The notes under the pieces are model-generated. The model was not told where the DNA came from. It did no database searches and saw only the letters and a program-made list of their open reading frames with translations. This document shows, one piece after another, positions 39,701-48,547 of a DNA stretch of 64,000 nucleotides (the first letter of the stretch is position 1; each line of letters begins with the position of its first letter). The DNA comes from Legionella nautarum. GTDB taxonomy: Bacteria > Pseudomonadota > Gammaproteobacteria > Legionellales > Legionellaceae. The position numbers were made by a program, and so were the translations under genes. The stretch covers positions 1 to 64,000 of the forward strand of contig NZ_LNYO01000004.1 in NCBI RefSeq assembly GCF_001467895.1, in the 5' to 3' direction.

Positions 39701-42700
39701 ATTTGGTGATCATAGAGGTTCCGCCAGCACTCTTAGCAACCAATCACGTTGATTTTAATCGTACTTCACAGCGTTTATTTGGCAAACGGGCTTATCGTTT
39801 TGAATTTAACCGCGATAGTGATAGCTCTGCAGCACGCCTTGAGCAACTGTATCATCAATTCACTGAAATTATGACAACACGCAGTTATCTCGTCACCACA
39901 GGCGAAGCGATGCAGTCATTGGAGCTTAAATATATCGAGCTTCTACGCTCAAAAGAAAGAGGTGAAGAATGGAAGCAACAGGTTTACTGGGCTGACAAAC
40001 TCACTCGATTAGTACGCAATTATGGTGATTGCATTATTGATGAAGTTCATCAAGGCCTGTGGCTAAAGAAAAAATTAAACTATACCTCTGGTGAGCCGAA
40101 ACCTCTAAACCCTACGCTCATTAAAAACGCTATCGCAATTTTTAACTTAATTGATATCGAAGAGATTAAGAATGCCCCCCAATTACCTGATGACTATAAT
40201 TGGGGTCCTTTTAAAATTAAGCTTGCAAAAAAACTGATCGAGACAAATGGTCCCTTACATCAGTTTACTGACAGTGCAGTGCTGCGTTATGGTAGCCAAA
40301 CACCGCAAGAACTTATTGCTTACCTTACGGGCACAGCCACAAAAATGCCTGAGGCTGTCATTAACGCCAGCCCAGAAGAAAAAGAAACGCTTGCTTTTTT
40401 TAAACGACAAGTAAGTGAACTTCTGAGCGAAACCCTGCACCGTAAATTGAATGTCAATTATGGTCCTTCCAAACGAGAAAACTTAAGTCCAACCGAATAC
40501 ACCTTAGCTATCCCCTATATTAGTAATACGGTACCTAATGAACAAAGCCGCTTTGGAAATGAACTAGAAGCCATCAATTTAACAATGCAAATGATGTTAA
40601 TTAAGGGCATTAGCGAAGAATTATTTAAAGAACGAATTCTCGAATGGCAAGCTTTAGCCCGCCAAGAGTTATTTCAAAATCCAATTTTCACGCATCTCGA
40701 TCAAACACCGACGGCTCGAGGATTTGCTCTTTTAGAAAAAGAGCAAGGCCACGGTTTAACGCTAAGTCAAGTAAACGTTGATGATCCACGGCAAATGCAT
40801 CAGTTATTTGAACGTCACCGACATAACCCTTCGCTCATATTCCCTATTTTGCAAGAACGCAGTTTAAAGCAAATTCATCACGATGGTACTATTATTCCTA
40901 GTGATGCCTTCAACCATGTTGATATTTATCGCAGCGTACAGGGCGTATCAGGTACACCAAGCAACTACACCACTTTCCACCAGCGCTTAAGCTATGATCC
41001 AAAAACATCGTTGGGAAGCGATGACTACATTGTCGAGCAGCTGCGCAGCAAGAAAACACGGGTATCAAGCCTCGATTACCAAACAGTTGCTCATTTTGTA
41101 GATAAAGTGATAACTAATTCGCCTGACCGTAGTCGTACTCGCGCCATTATTGACATCAATGCCACCTTCACTGGAGTCGACAACCTTGATGCTGCAAAAG
41201 CAATCGCTAGTTTTATTAAAAAGAACCAAAATTATTTTAGCAAACCCATAAAACAGGTTTTGTATTTTAATGATGAACAAGTTTTATGCGCACTTAATAT
41301 TAATGACCCAGAAAATCCCATTATATTAGGGACCAGTGACGAAAAAGAAATTAATCGCCGGCTTCGTTCGACTCCGGAAGAACGATTTACCTATTATGAT
41401 CAGGTTCATACCCTTGGAGCAGATATTACGCAATTCGAACAAGCCCACGCTATTGTGCTAGTCGATGAAAAAGTTCCTTTTCAAGCGTTTATCCAAGGTG
41501 ATATGCGTATGCGTGGTATCTGTCTCGCACAGACTTTAGAATTTATTACACCAACTCGCCTTAATCTGACGCTTGATGAATTGGTCCCCTGCTTAAAAGA
41601 AAATGATAAAAAGACTTTATGGTTAGATAATTTATTTGCTACTAAAGGACAGATGGCTAATCTTCTTCGACGCACTGCTCTTTCATTCATTCAAGATATA
41701 CCTTCAGAAGATGCCGAAAGCAAAGCTGAATTAGAGTCAAAGTTTGAATCATTTTTTGTTGATACACCCTCTCTCGATCTCTTTGCTTTGTATGGAGCGA
41801 TTAACAAAGAACAAGCTCTAAAGGATATTCTTGGCAATCATAAAAACCAATTACTAGGGCTTTGGGACGAATGCTGTAAAAAAGCAAATTGTCCTGTAGA
41901 CAGTAAAAAGCTCAATCTTATATTAGAAGAAGTAATCAAAACAGCGATTCCATATTGTCTACCTACCTATACTTGTGCAGAAGAAACTCATGGTAAGGAA
42001 GTACAAGTTCAAAAAGAAGTACAAAAGCAGGCTCACGTAGAACGCATAGCACTGAATGAATGCTTTAATGCCAAATTACAAGAAGAAAAAACCCTCCCAT
42101 GGATGCATACAATTTTCCAAGGAAATCTTAGACACCGAACAATGGGATTAAATCGTTTTTGTAATACGGATCCTGTTTTTTCTGGCAACCTTCACGCTAG
42201 CTTGAATTATGCAAAGACTTATATAGGCCAAACAGAGCATGCGAATGTCTTTATGAAACCAGTTTTTCTTGTTTGGTACCATCTTGAAGGTCAAGAACTG
42301 CATGCCACCCTTATAACACCTCAAGAGGAAGAGGAATTAGCTCGGATTATCCCCCTTTATAAGAATAGTTGGATAGCCACCACGCAGGATACCGTCGTGA
42401 ATGGCAAGCGACCTGAAACAATGCTTGATAATGAGCAGTATCTATCGTTGCGCGAACAAGTGCGCTTTTTTAATGGTGAATTTGCAAGCCTTTTAAATCA
42501 AGAACAACCCTTATCTTGGTTACAGGAGAATGCTTCTGAAAAAATTAATTTCTTTGAGAATCATCTTCAAGTGTATCGCCCAGGATGCGATCTAGAACTT
42601 CGGCAATTAAAAACGGCATTGACTCAAGGAAATATCGAAGGATTTATCTACATTTCTCAGCATCCTTTTGAAGATCTTACTGAGGTTAATTGGAAGAAGC

Positions 42701-45700
42701 TGTTCCCAAAAACAATTGCAGCTCAAGCCGCAGTTTATCAAAAAGTTGCTCAAGCTTTTATGTATTTAAACCAGAATGCGTTAAAAGAAAAAATCGCGAT
42801 TGGCACAATACAGCAACAATTTAATCTCCCTCTAAATAGTCTTGGCTTTATTGAAGATCATTTGAACCACTTAGCTACTATTAACCAATTACTTCAACGA
42901 ATAAAGAAAAATCCCACTAAACCCTTTTTAACTGACCTATCATCAGAAGAGATAAGCTGTCTTGAGAAATGCCTGGGAATGCCACTCCCCTCCTTTTGTG
43001 AAAAGCAAAACATTAACCTTTCTGAAACTAACAACGCAAGTAATTTGCAGGTTGCTGGTATTGAAGCACTACGCCTCATGAGTAGTTATCCTGCACTGCA
43101 GGGCAATGAAGCCATTATGAGCTGTTTTAAAGCGATTGTAAAAACTATCTCACCACAGATTTTATGTGCACTTTTAAAGGCAACGTCCCCGTCTCCTGTT
43201 CTCCTCGCTGATGTCTTACACAATCCGGCTTGTGATCATTCAGTTATAAAAACTATACTTGAGTTACCCTTCCCCCTTGACCAAAGCAAATTAGCGACCG
43301 TTGCATCAAAATGCCAAAACAAGGATTTAGCGCAAAAACTTCTTGAACGAAAAAAAATAAACACTGACATCTTGCTGATCTTAATCAAGCATCGATTTTT
43401 GGATGAGACCCAGCTATTGTTAGTCCTTAATCATGCTAAAGAACAAACTGTACTTTCGTTTGTCTATAATCATGTCAATGCGGGGACTGCTACTCGAAGA
43501 GCAATCTATCAACATCCTGCTTTGACTGGTGAATTGGTACAGTTTTTCTTAAAGCAAACTAACCTGTACGATGAAGAATTGCTGTTAATTTTGCAACATC
43601 CAACAGCCATCGATGAAACGATTTTAGAAACAATTGCCACCGCATCAACTAACGATGCCGTATTATTAGCCGTTCTCTCACATCCATCAACTAATTATGA
43701 AGTAATAAAGAAAATACTCGATAATAGCCATTTTTCTCCCGCTGTGGCTTTAGGGATCCTAGCCCATTCTGAAAAACTGAAACTGAAACCCATTTTGCTG
43801 CAAAATTTCACTGAGAAAGTCTTTGCGCAATATAATCTACAATCTTCAGAGGGTAAAGAATGGGAAAATTGCTTGATTAGCCTGTTTGAAAAATATGAAA
43901 AGACTGACACTTCCTCAACTTCCCTAATACAGGCAATCATTACCCAAAATGCAAAGTCTCTCAGACCCAGACTTAGTATTCATATTCTTCGAATCTTTGG
44001 TCCATCAATGCTGCAGATTATACCCTTAAAACAGCTCATTTACGTTGCAGATGAAGGAACGCTTCGCATTTTAGTTGATATGGATAAGACAGGGGTATTA
44101 GAGGAGAGTGTCTTGCTACTCTTAGCAGAAAAATGCCAAAATCACAGTCAAGAACTCATAGAAGCTTTTCTTTTAAGACCCGATCTTACTGACAAGGTCT
44201 TACAACAAATATATCGCCACCCAGAAGCAAAGAATGCTGTACATAAGAAGATATTTACCCATAAAGCACTGAGTTCAGAATTTGTAGAGACCCTGCTTGC
44301 GCAAAATGAACTAGATGATGACGCTGTGCTCTTGATTCTTGATCACCCTACGGCCATTCAGGAAAAAACACTAGCCCTAATCGCTCAAGGCAACTTTGGT
44401 AAGCTAGTTTTAAACAAAGTACTTTCTCATTCTAATACAACTGACGCAGTAAAGAGCGCTATCATTGATAATCCCCATTTTTTACCGGACATGTCGCAAC
44501 TCATTCGCTCTGAAAGCACCGTGTTCGTTAATCATGAGTTATTAACAAAACTGATTGGAAAAGCATTCGAGAGATGTCAAAGCGATCATTTACATAAACA
44601 CGTTTGGGAAAATGAACTGGTCTTTATTTTTGAAAAATATTCTCCCTTTAGAGAGACTAGGCAGGAAGCCGAGATCATTGACCTTATAAAGCAGCATAGA
44701 GAAATCGTAAGTCCTAAGTTAGGAATTAATATTTTACGCCAATTCGGTTCCTGCATCGTTCCCCATTTACCCTTTACACAAATGATCAATGCTGCAGATA
44801 ACGAAGAGCTTAAAATACTTGTCGATAGTAATCATACAGGCCCTCTTCCCGAGGAGTTATTGGTATCCCTAGCCCAAAAATGCCAAGTTAGAACTAATAC
44901 CTTCCAAACTTTTATTGAGCGAGGGGACCTAACAGAGCCTGTGCTACAAACTGTTCTTGGACATGCTGACCTAACTGCCAATCAACTATTAATAATTCTT
45001 GCAAAAGCTCAAGAGGCCCCCACTCTGGAACTTGTTTTTGAACATCCACATACAACTATTGAGGTGCGAAAAGCACTATTTAGGCATCCAGCATTATCTC
45101 TAGAGCTGATTATTGCCGCTTTTACAACGGAAATAGCCAAAGAGGAAGTGACGCAAATTTTCCAACATCCTACTGCAATCACCGTTGATGCGCTAAAAAA
45201 TATTGCAGGAATAGCCTTTGATCCTCACATCCAGCTAGAAATTGTGTCTCATAACGAGGCAACTAATGAGGTAATGGGTCTTGTCATCAAGAATGAACAA
45301 TTTTCATCAGAAGTTGCTCAAAAAATTATTAATAGAACAACGGTTGAAGATGATCATGAACTATTACAACAACTGGCGCGCCAGTTATTTACCCAAACCA
45401 GGACAATCCCATCGCCTAAAGAACAGGAAACTTGCCTTGTTGAGCTATTAAAAAAATACAGTGAAGCAAACATTAAACTGACTTTAACTGACATGGAAAG
45501 AATCATCAGAGAGCAACCTGTGACGCCACAACTTGGCCTCCATATTCTTCGTCTTTTTGGTAAGGCCCTGCTCGATCATCTACCTCTCGAAGAGATGATT
45601 CCTAACGCTCAACCAGAAGATCTTATGATGCTATTAGAGGCTCAAAATGCTGATAGATTCCCTAAGGAGTTCCTAGACCTCCTGGTTGATGCCTGCACTA

Positions 45701-46308
45701 CTCCAGAACTCATTAATAGCTTGTTAGAACGAAATGATTTGACCGTTAATAACCTAAAAACAATATTCGATAAAGTACCTTCCTATGAATCGATGAAACT
45801 GATCCTGACCCATAAGAAACTATCAGAAGAAACTCGTAATCAATGGTTTGAAGATCTGGAAGGGCATTATTTAGCACTGCAAAGGGATGCTCGTTCAAAG
45901 TTAGAAAAACTAGAAGCCGCTTTAGAAAGGTTAAAGTTAAAGGCCTACACCCATGCTTTAAGGGCAATTGATGATCAGGATTATGTTGCCGCGGCAAACA
46001 CTGCCCTGGATCTTCATCAGGTATTGCGCAATGAGTATGCTTCTTATTGTAAAACAAAGAATGGACATGGTTTTCAAACTACCTGTGAAGAAGCTATTGA
46101 CAAGGCCAGTAACGTTTTAGGAGAGCACCGCGGCAATAAACAAGCTTTTCTTGATATTATCAACGTCGTTTTAGCTATTCTCACCGTCTATAAACTGACT
46201 CAAATCGGTTCGGGAAATTGGCGCTTCTTTAAAGCAAAAACAGAGAGTATGGAAATAGCAACTGCAGTCAACGACAGCATTAAGGACACTATATTAAATA
46301 CCCTTTAA
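33769..46308 (+). CDS. Giant DUF3638/DUF3645-like ATPase protein, probable effector
   Basis: A single 4179-residue frame. The central core (about 1940-2640) looks like an SF2-type ATPase of the DUF3638/DUF3645 kind: Walker A IPGGGKSKVILPIL (Lys1961), DEVH (2091-2094), a TGTATK motif III-like element, then DQVHTLGADITQF (from 2544) and QGDMRMRG (Arg2580, Arg2582), matching the D-x-x-H-T-x-G-x-D and RMR elements of that family. Near the N-terminus GGHGMVY (His122), VFNAG (Asn142) and QLSGTC (Gln239, Cys244) follow the H-N-Q-C order of clan CE cysteine proteases. From about 3110 to 4030 there are about 3.5 alpha-helical repeats containing ILRxFG, followed by a charged helix and a short hydrophobic stretch. 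No signal peptide. The PmrA-type box suggests a Dot/Icm substrate; function is inferred. Confidence 0.8.
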   Translation: MTTMNASLFAHIENDANLSGTFNLEGHYFVNTVKYLHDYLRELQRTEKVPAAYLQMLRQLSNLAATEEQIQRLQITSGVDAKFNLSDKIEKLAESITKSLAGLTEGESILLPGGWINKDGGHGMVYQFTRTNDGGYDFTVFNAGSGIENHEKKSSLDKELYNPTKTWHFPKPESAKENEELVFFIARLLKTRVKSLPEHKQRPFSGKRLYKETLASISYIRGMEVPAKKIPEHAYTAGQLSGTCAQRCLHQMLKINSASSRDYERFIFKFKQHALFDYANLCLDKRTEPYTASVRDQINLAIENNLKILNSPGLFDEAEIQFHLGKFAEIKDKLERTAYTKPPPQVVIDDPIPNLSINNTNKVAVAPSLTQPSYDKPPKPIDFGTGKNFLQNLERFVKEINLIKDPALQYYHLEKLLTTLPTETSDPFYQELKYLNEYEAFGNHIDKIQELLHSLQEKWLKGAQTPALQVMTLCTATIQMNIEDTIARTKKLPSFKPFIETTLHTLLGNKARNPFYATNHPILDKKFKDLEKRFQTSPTMTHAHFFNYFKELLATEATLTEELTLAYDKKYGTETSELHENIRKNGLKALCILSENLKSNSLSAKFTPLIAKVKAHLAYEIKLRAVINPFFEQKLDRSDLQFIMSKDQFLLYSPLYASFLPWQALSTAITQNKYALEDSPARDALMADVSEKSFQTPLKVKSANAIQLSPVKPIADQEDTPAVTQADIVARDYFHLRSKPSLQIPLTLDYFTRNIAKLSKEADQRYVEANLFQPGLLLEACKTAIFLPQFDEFLKTGFRFYNKEGQFTRESLFFVHLNYKVSRYLAMTGANDGAVHLQALHELLVKQLALPNTQEVTYVLQQRLFLTLLTRIELGEQSEELFASAFEAFFYIQSHANPFILEDLTHRMEVEKAIAQFQTLIMQQSPALIRNTLRETLAKNPSTQDLKLVEDAFPIYTLLDREGKKIKANTLLGKLFEGGLARSGVPFTLQKHPLIKHLGLDNIQECLMSEDGKYLVLEHETNKVYLYYANDQLTVQKVWKIRGREEIYELEPMTDDHLAKHANSTLQPINANLPEVLIDGSMDFWRPIKHLDSTSGLLVKNNVPVYSSRGTQFFALDKDQQETSFSLGQLNKQARALINAFESNRFIVIQKNPMGHTIVKLLRYDLILEMKPNESYFVHQATGEQLIESSPIHASVAGMVLASKDNSGTVHSRYLVPVARFYATEQGVEQSDFYPAIHDTQGIIAKARLEEEWKRKPPLQKPQWDYENSEKYISLRIQGGEPIADTVADALYLAYIYLATHQPEKSWKILEDCNTRLGGLTGDPAELQYIRWICKDLPHCLPAMSKKATKKTPPYVACQLKAMSLACDFLLQDRKFNLVEPQAANTANSTYARLEHRDLENFQKQLPSIIYKKFTRLQAMRRHMPHNYVLSIIERKRLLDYYHHTQEHQPRGTLGYEWLNLSLDLILQEKEALLARSKSYPLSETDKNRLALIEKHLKKFKAIHAKSSILELVSIDLSLPAKSTIQRAHLADSAVKALESWESKLSASGHKQFTPSALGSALELLSSNMSEEAFLANFPVYFQIAVLHENPRYSKRLVDFCSQTLLAHRHIPLTEQESNIPLLCNVLYRIAHNNSKAQKQFSKPEIKLTEVVSQVSHYPVPALQVYQAKDVYQEILATPEAILASQRPERIPLAVAELQDSSLLEQANIKKCLSELKYEDNQTLNNLVINFRQLYESGSIAISELTSEEEAGKILFELELKQKELASRIIGESSLAAFIQEIIGTEPLLIKKAENSWCAALELANQGPEDLALAQKWQLEKLAKSRPSLTRADLMAIYCRADRAFTIEKTGLNAGDAEKLQNLIHVALVEGIQAKLVKNIKENWTKAVATGDSNYAVKVLDALARESIPGLDKPSIVIIQHEEDILLRTRQVSALKALLERPNDGLGFKERIEKIIPGGGKSKVILPILAEEKAQGDNLVIIEVPPALLATNHVDFNRTSQRLFGKRAYRFEFNRDSDSSAARLEQLYHQFTEIMTTRSYLVTTGEAMQSLELKYIELLRSKERGEEWKQQVYWADKLTRLVRNYGDCIIDEVHQGLWLKKKLNYTSGEPKPLNPTLIKNAIAIFNLIDIEEIKNAPQLPDDYNWGPFKIKLAKKLIETNGPLHQFTDSAVLRYGSQTPQELIAYLTGTATKMPEAVINASPEEKETLAFFKRQVSELLSETLHRKLNVNYGPSKRENLSPTEYTLAIPYISNTVPNEQSRFGNELEAINLTMQMMLIKGISEELFKERILEWQALARQELFQNPIFTHLDQTPTARGFALLEKEQGHGLTLSQVNVDDPRQMHQLFERHRHNPSLIFPILQERSLKQIHHDGTIIPSDAFNHVDIYRSVQGVSGTPSNYTTFHQRLSYDPKTSLGSDDYIVEQLRSKKTRVSSLDYQTVAHFVDKVITNSPDRSRTRAIIDINATFTGVDNLDAAKAIASFIKKNQNYFSKPIKQVLYFNDEQVLCALNINDPENPIILGTSDEKEINRRLRSTPEERFTYYDQVHTLGADITQFEQAHAIVLVDEKVPFQAFIQGDMRMRGICLAQTLEFITPTRLNLTLDELVPCLKENDKKTLWLDNLFATKGQMANLLRRTALSFIQDIPSEDAESKAELESKFESFFVDTPSLDLFALYGAINKEQALKDILGNHKNQLLGLWDECCKKANCPVDSKKLNLILEEVIKTAIPYCLPTYTCAEETHGKEVQVQKEVQKQAHVERIALNECFNAKLQEEKTLPWMHTIFQGNLRHRTMGLNRFCNTDPVFSGNLHASLNYAKTYIGQTEHANVFMKPVFLVWYHLEGQELHATLITPQEEEELARIIPLYKNSWIATTQDTVVNGKRPETMLDNEQYLSLREQVRFFNGEFASLLNQEQPLSWLQENASEKINFFENHLQVYRPGCDLELRQLKTALTQGNIEGFIYISQHPFEDLTEVNWKKLFPKTIAAQAAVYQKVAQAFMYLNQNALKEKIAIGTIQQQFNLPLNSLGFIEDHLNHLATINQLLQRIKKNPTKPFLTDLSSEEISCLEKCLGMPLPSFCEKQNINLSETNNASNLQVAGIEALRLMSSYPALQGNEAIMSCFKAIVKTISPQILCALLKATSPSPVLLADVLHNPACDHSVIKTILELPFPLDQSKLATVASKCQNKDLAQKLLERKKINTDILLILIKHRFLDETQLLLVLNHAKEQTVLSFVYNHVNAGTATRRAIYQHPALTGELVQFFLKQTNLYDEELLLILQHPTAIDETILETIATASTNDAVLLAVLSHPSTNYEVIKKILDNSHFSPAVALGILAHSEKLKLKPILLQNFTEKVFAQYNLQSSEGKEWENCLISLFEKYEKTDTSSTSLIQAIITQNAKSLRPRLSIHILRIFGPSMLQIIPLKQLIYVADEGTLRILVDMDKTGVLEESVLLLLAEKCQNHSQELIEAFLLRPDLTDKVLQQIYRHPEAKNAVHKKIFTHKALSSEFVETLLAQNELDDDAVLLILDHPTAIQEKTLALIAQGNFGKLVLNKVLSHSNTTDAVKSAIIDNPHFLPDMSQLIRSESTVFVNHELLTKLIGKAFERCQSDHLHKHVWENELVFIFEKYSPFRETRQEAEIIDLIKQHREIVSPKLGINILRQFGSCIVPHLPFTQMINAADNEELKILVDSNHTGPLPEELLVSLAQKCQVRTNTFQTFIERGDLTEPVLQTVLGHADLTANQLLIILAKAQEAPTLELVFEHPHTTIEVRKALFRHPALSLELIIAAFTTEIAKEEVTQIFQHPTAITVDALKNIAGIAFDPHIQLEIVSHNEATNEVMGLVIKNEQFSSEVAQKIINRTTVEDDHELLQQLARQLFTQTRTIPSPKEQETCLVELLKKYSEANIKLTLTDMERIIREQPVTPQLGLHILRLFGKALLDHLPLEEMIPNAQPEDLMMLLEAQNADRFPKEFLDLLVDACTTPELINSLLERNDLTVNNLKTIFDKVPSYESMKLILTHKKLSEETRNQWFEDLEGHYLALQRDARSKLEKLEAALERLKLKAYTHALRAIDDQDYVAAANTALDLHQVLRNEYASYCKTKNGHGFQTTCEEAIDKASNVLGEHRGNKQAFLDIINVVLAILTVYKLTQIGSGNWRFFKAKTESMEIATAVNDSIKDTILNTL
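43765..45855 (+). repeat. Long protein-level repeats in the giant gene
   Basis: Three units, about 43765-44504, 44505-45330 and 45331-45855 (last one shortened), each with LxxxxF, an F-E/K-K-Y, P-x-L-x-I-x-ILRxFG, ADxxxLxILVD and DLTxxVLQ pattern. A partial fourth unit lacking the first half precedes them from about 43110. Identity is visible in protein but low in DNA, so the duplications are old. The shorter ILxHPTAI motifs within each unit suggest a HEAT or LRV-like alpha solenoid. Confidence 0.7.
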
Positions 46309-46326
46309 TGCCTGTAAAAATATAGT

Positions 46327-46476
46327 CAGCCCACTCCACTGGCTTTTCCTATCCACCGATGCTATGCAGATGACTTAGGCAGTAATTCGGATACCGATTT
46401 AGCTCCGCACCTGCGGAGCGAATCGGATATAGATTCAGACGACGAAGCAAATTCGCCACAGATGCAGAAAATTTAA
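46327..46476 (+). pseudogene. Decayed tail of a gene related to 48587-49546
   Basis: Without a start codon, the frame reads YADDLGSNSDTDLA, a short interruption, then SESDIDSDDEANSP and a stop. This matches the acidic tail of the protein at 48587-49546 (KADDYNIPSVGNNSDTNS... and SDIDNDADTNSDNEEA), and the DNA is also alike (taggcagtaattcggataccgat versus taggcagtgattcggacatggat). A perfect GCTCCGC/GCGGAGC hairpin interrupts it at about 46401-46418. It lies directly after the giant gene and is probably the end of a deleted paralogue. Confidence 0.5.
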
Positions 46477-46485
46477 CCAGGATAT

Positions 46486-48162
46486 TTATATGGGAGTGCT
46501 TCTACTTGGACCTGAACAGTCTTGAACATTGTCACTCTTGTCTGTATTAAAGGGATCAGATAGCGGCTGCGCATCCGGTGAATTGATACTAAGTACTTTA
46601 TGGCATATGGCCACACGTTCATCAATTTTGGCAAGATACTCAGGCTTATAATTGTCTATAGCCTTAACTATATCCATCAGTTGCGTAAAAAAGTACAGCG
46701 CTTCGACATGCTGTTCATTTTTCAAATAAGCATTTGCTAAATTCCAGCATAAAGATGCCACTTCAGTTGAAGCAGACAATAGATCAATTACTTTTGGATC
46801 GGGATTTATGACAAGCATATCTGAATGAAAACATATATTCTTGCTCAATCTTAAAGCGATTTGCCATTCTAAGATAGCAGCCTCATATCGCCCCTCTTGA
46901 TAAGCTATTCTTCCTTTTCTATCGTAGTCGAGACTCAGCTGTCCAATTCCCCTGAGATGTTGTTTTTTTTGCTGTTCATTTTTGAATTTCTCTCCCTGCG
47001 GATGAATATAATATCTGTCCATATTTTGAGGAAGCGTGAGAGTTTTATCTGAAAATAGACAATTGAATGCAGTTACAGGACATTCTAATAACTGTTGATA
47101 GCCAGTTTCGCTCAGTTGGGAAAGGTTAAAACTTTCACATTCTAATCGATTACGAGGGCGTCCTGAAACTAATTCAAATCCTTTAAAATATTCTTTTCCA
47201 AGCATATCCATCTTCGCACAACTGCTTTTAACTTGCTCTTGCAATTCCTTAGAATATCGTTCGAGAAAATTACTTTTGGTTATTCCATAAAGCTTACAAA
47301 AATCATTTAAAAGCTTGAGCTTATCTTTTGGAAAATGGTACAAAATATTTTCATGACAGGTAAAGAAGAGGAATAAAATATTTTGAACACACTGCAAAGT
47401 TTTTAAATCCTTATGCGCTTTTGAAGGCAAATGGAGTTCATCAAATAGCCGGTTTAAAGTGGTAATGTCATGGTGATTATAAACGTAAATTAATAAGGGA
47501 GTTTCATTCCCTGTTTTATCCCAAACTTTTACAAATGATTTTTTACTCTCTTTTTTCAGTGGATTAAATTGGGCAATAAGCTCCATAAAATAGGGGCCAT
47601 GATCTCGGGCTATTACTTGACCCGGATATATGTCGGTGGTTGCAACAAGAACTGGCAATTGAAAACCATAAACAGTTTCAATAAGTTGAACTAAAGTATT
47701 TGCTACTGTCAGATCACAGGGTGAGGGAATGAAAGAATAGGTTGTACCCATATCAGTACAAAATGCATGAGGCAAAGCTTGTTGTACGAAATTAGCAGAA
47801 CAAACATAACCATTACCATCAGTAAAGAAAGCCCCTTTATTTGTTGATTGTTTATAATCACTTTTAGTGTATTTTGTCTCGTCACCAGTCCTCAGCATGC
47901 CACCATAAACACCGATAATTTGCCCCCGCAAAATATAAGCTTTCGCAAATAAGCCTTGACCGGCCTCACCCATTGGTTTAACTTCTAAGCTTGATGACTC
48001 GACGACAGAGAACCCTTTTTCCACAAGAAATTGGCGCGCGGTTTGTCTTTCTTTTGTGGGGACGAGAAAAGATAAAGTTTCTTCTTCGGTTTCAATTGGT
48101 GGAGATAATAAATCTCCTGGTCCCTGTAAAAATAAGCTGCGTATCCTTTTACTAAAAAACAT
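46486..48162 (-). CDS. SET-domain and TPR protein, probable effector
   Basis: Residues about 60-192 follow the SET lysine-methyltransferase layout: GEAGQGLFAKAYILRGQIIG with VYGGML at the start (first SET motif) and PVLVATTDIYPGQVIARDHG with PYF at the end (compare the ELxxDYGxxY of SET). The RFxNHxCxPN motif is not recognisable; SANFVQQALPHAF occupies its place, so catalysis is uncertain. The C-terminal third carries TPR-like helices (GRIAYQEGRYEAAILEWQIA and WNLANAYLKNEQHVEALYFF). No signal peptide. AGGAG lies upstream of the ATG. SET effectors that modify host chromatin are known in Legionella (RomA/LegAS4); similarity to them here is only by domain. Confidence 0.65.
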   Translation of the reverse strand: MFFSKRIRSLFLQGPGDLLSPPIETEEETLSFLVPTKERQTARQFLVEKGFSVVESSSLEVKPMGEAGQGLFAKAYILRGQIIGVYGGMLRTGDETKYTKSDYKQSTNKGAFFTDGNGYVCSANFVQQALPHAFCTDMGTTYSFIPSPCDLTVANTLVQLIETVYGFQLPVLVATTDIYPGQVIARDHGPYFMELIAQFNPLKKESKKSFVKVWDKTGNETPLLIYVYNHHDITTLNRLFDELHLPSKAHKDLKTLQCVQNILFLFFTCHENILYHFPKDKLKLLNDFCKLYGITKSNFLERYSKELQEQVKSSCAKMDMLGKEYFKGFELVSGRPRNRLECESFNLSQLSETGYQQLLECPVTAFNCLFSDKTLTLPQNMDRYYIHPQGEKFKNEQQKKQHLRGIGQLSLDYDRKGRIAYQEGRYEAAILEWQIALRLSKNICFHSDMLVINPDPKVIDLLSASTEVASLCWNLANAYLKNEQHVEALYFFTQLMDIVKAIDNYKPEYLAKIDERVAICHKVLSINSPDAQPLSDPFNTDKSDNVQDCSGPSRSTPI

Positions 48163-48519
48163 AATTTCTCCTAATTTTGTATATCTCTATTTTCATGAAT
48201 GTTGTCCAAGCCAATCATATTTAGCCTGGTGATTTGTAATTCTTTAATTTCTCGGTATAGGAAAATAAAAAACACAAACTGACTAGTTGGCATCTAAATC
48301 TCTAAAATGTTTTTGTGCGATATTAAATCTTTATGCTTTCATTGTAAAAAAGAATGTCATTTTTAATTCTTAGTCGAGGCACTTTGAAAACTGACTTAAT
48401 TTTCTCAATACACCTCACAGCAAATACCGTGGACAAGCGGAGCTAACTTTTGCCCAAATTGAGCATGCCACCAAATATTTACCGAAATAGAGATATCGAA
48501 CATAAAATTACATGACAGC

Positions 48520-48539
48520 CTTAATGTTCATTTAATGTT
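48520..48539 (+). promoter_or_regulatory. PmrA-type tandem box before 48587-49546
   Basis: cTTAATGTT and tTTAATGTT are separated by two bases. It ends seven bases before TACAAT (48547-48552), exactly the spacing seen at 33698-33717. The box covers the -35 position, as expected for an OmpR/PhoB-type activator. The remainder of the 424-base gap upstream (48163-48519) shows no gene. Confidence 0.7.
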
Positions 48540-48547
48540 CTAATTGT

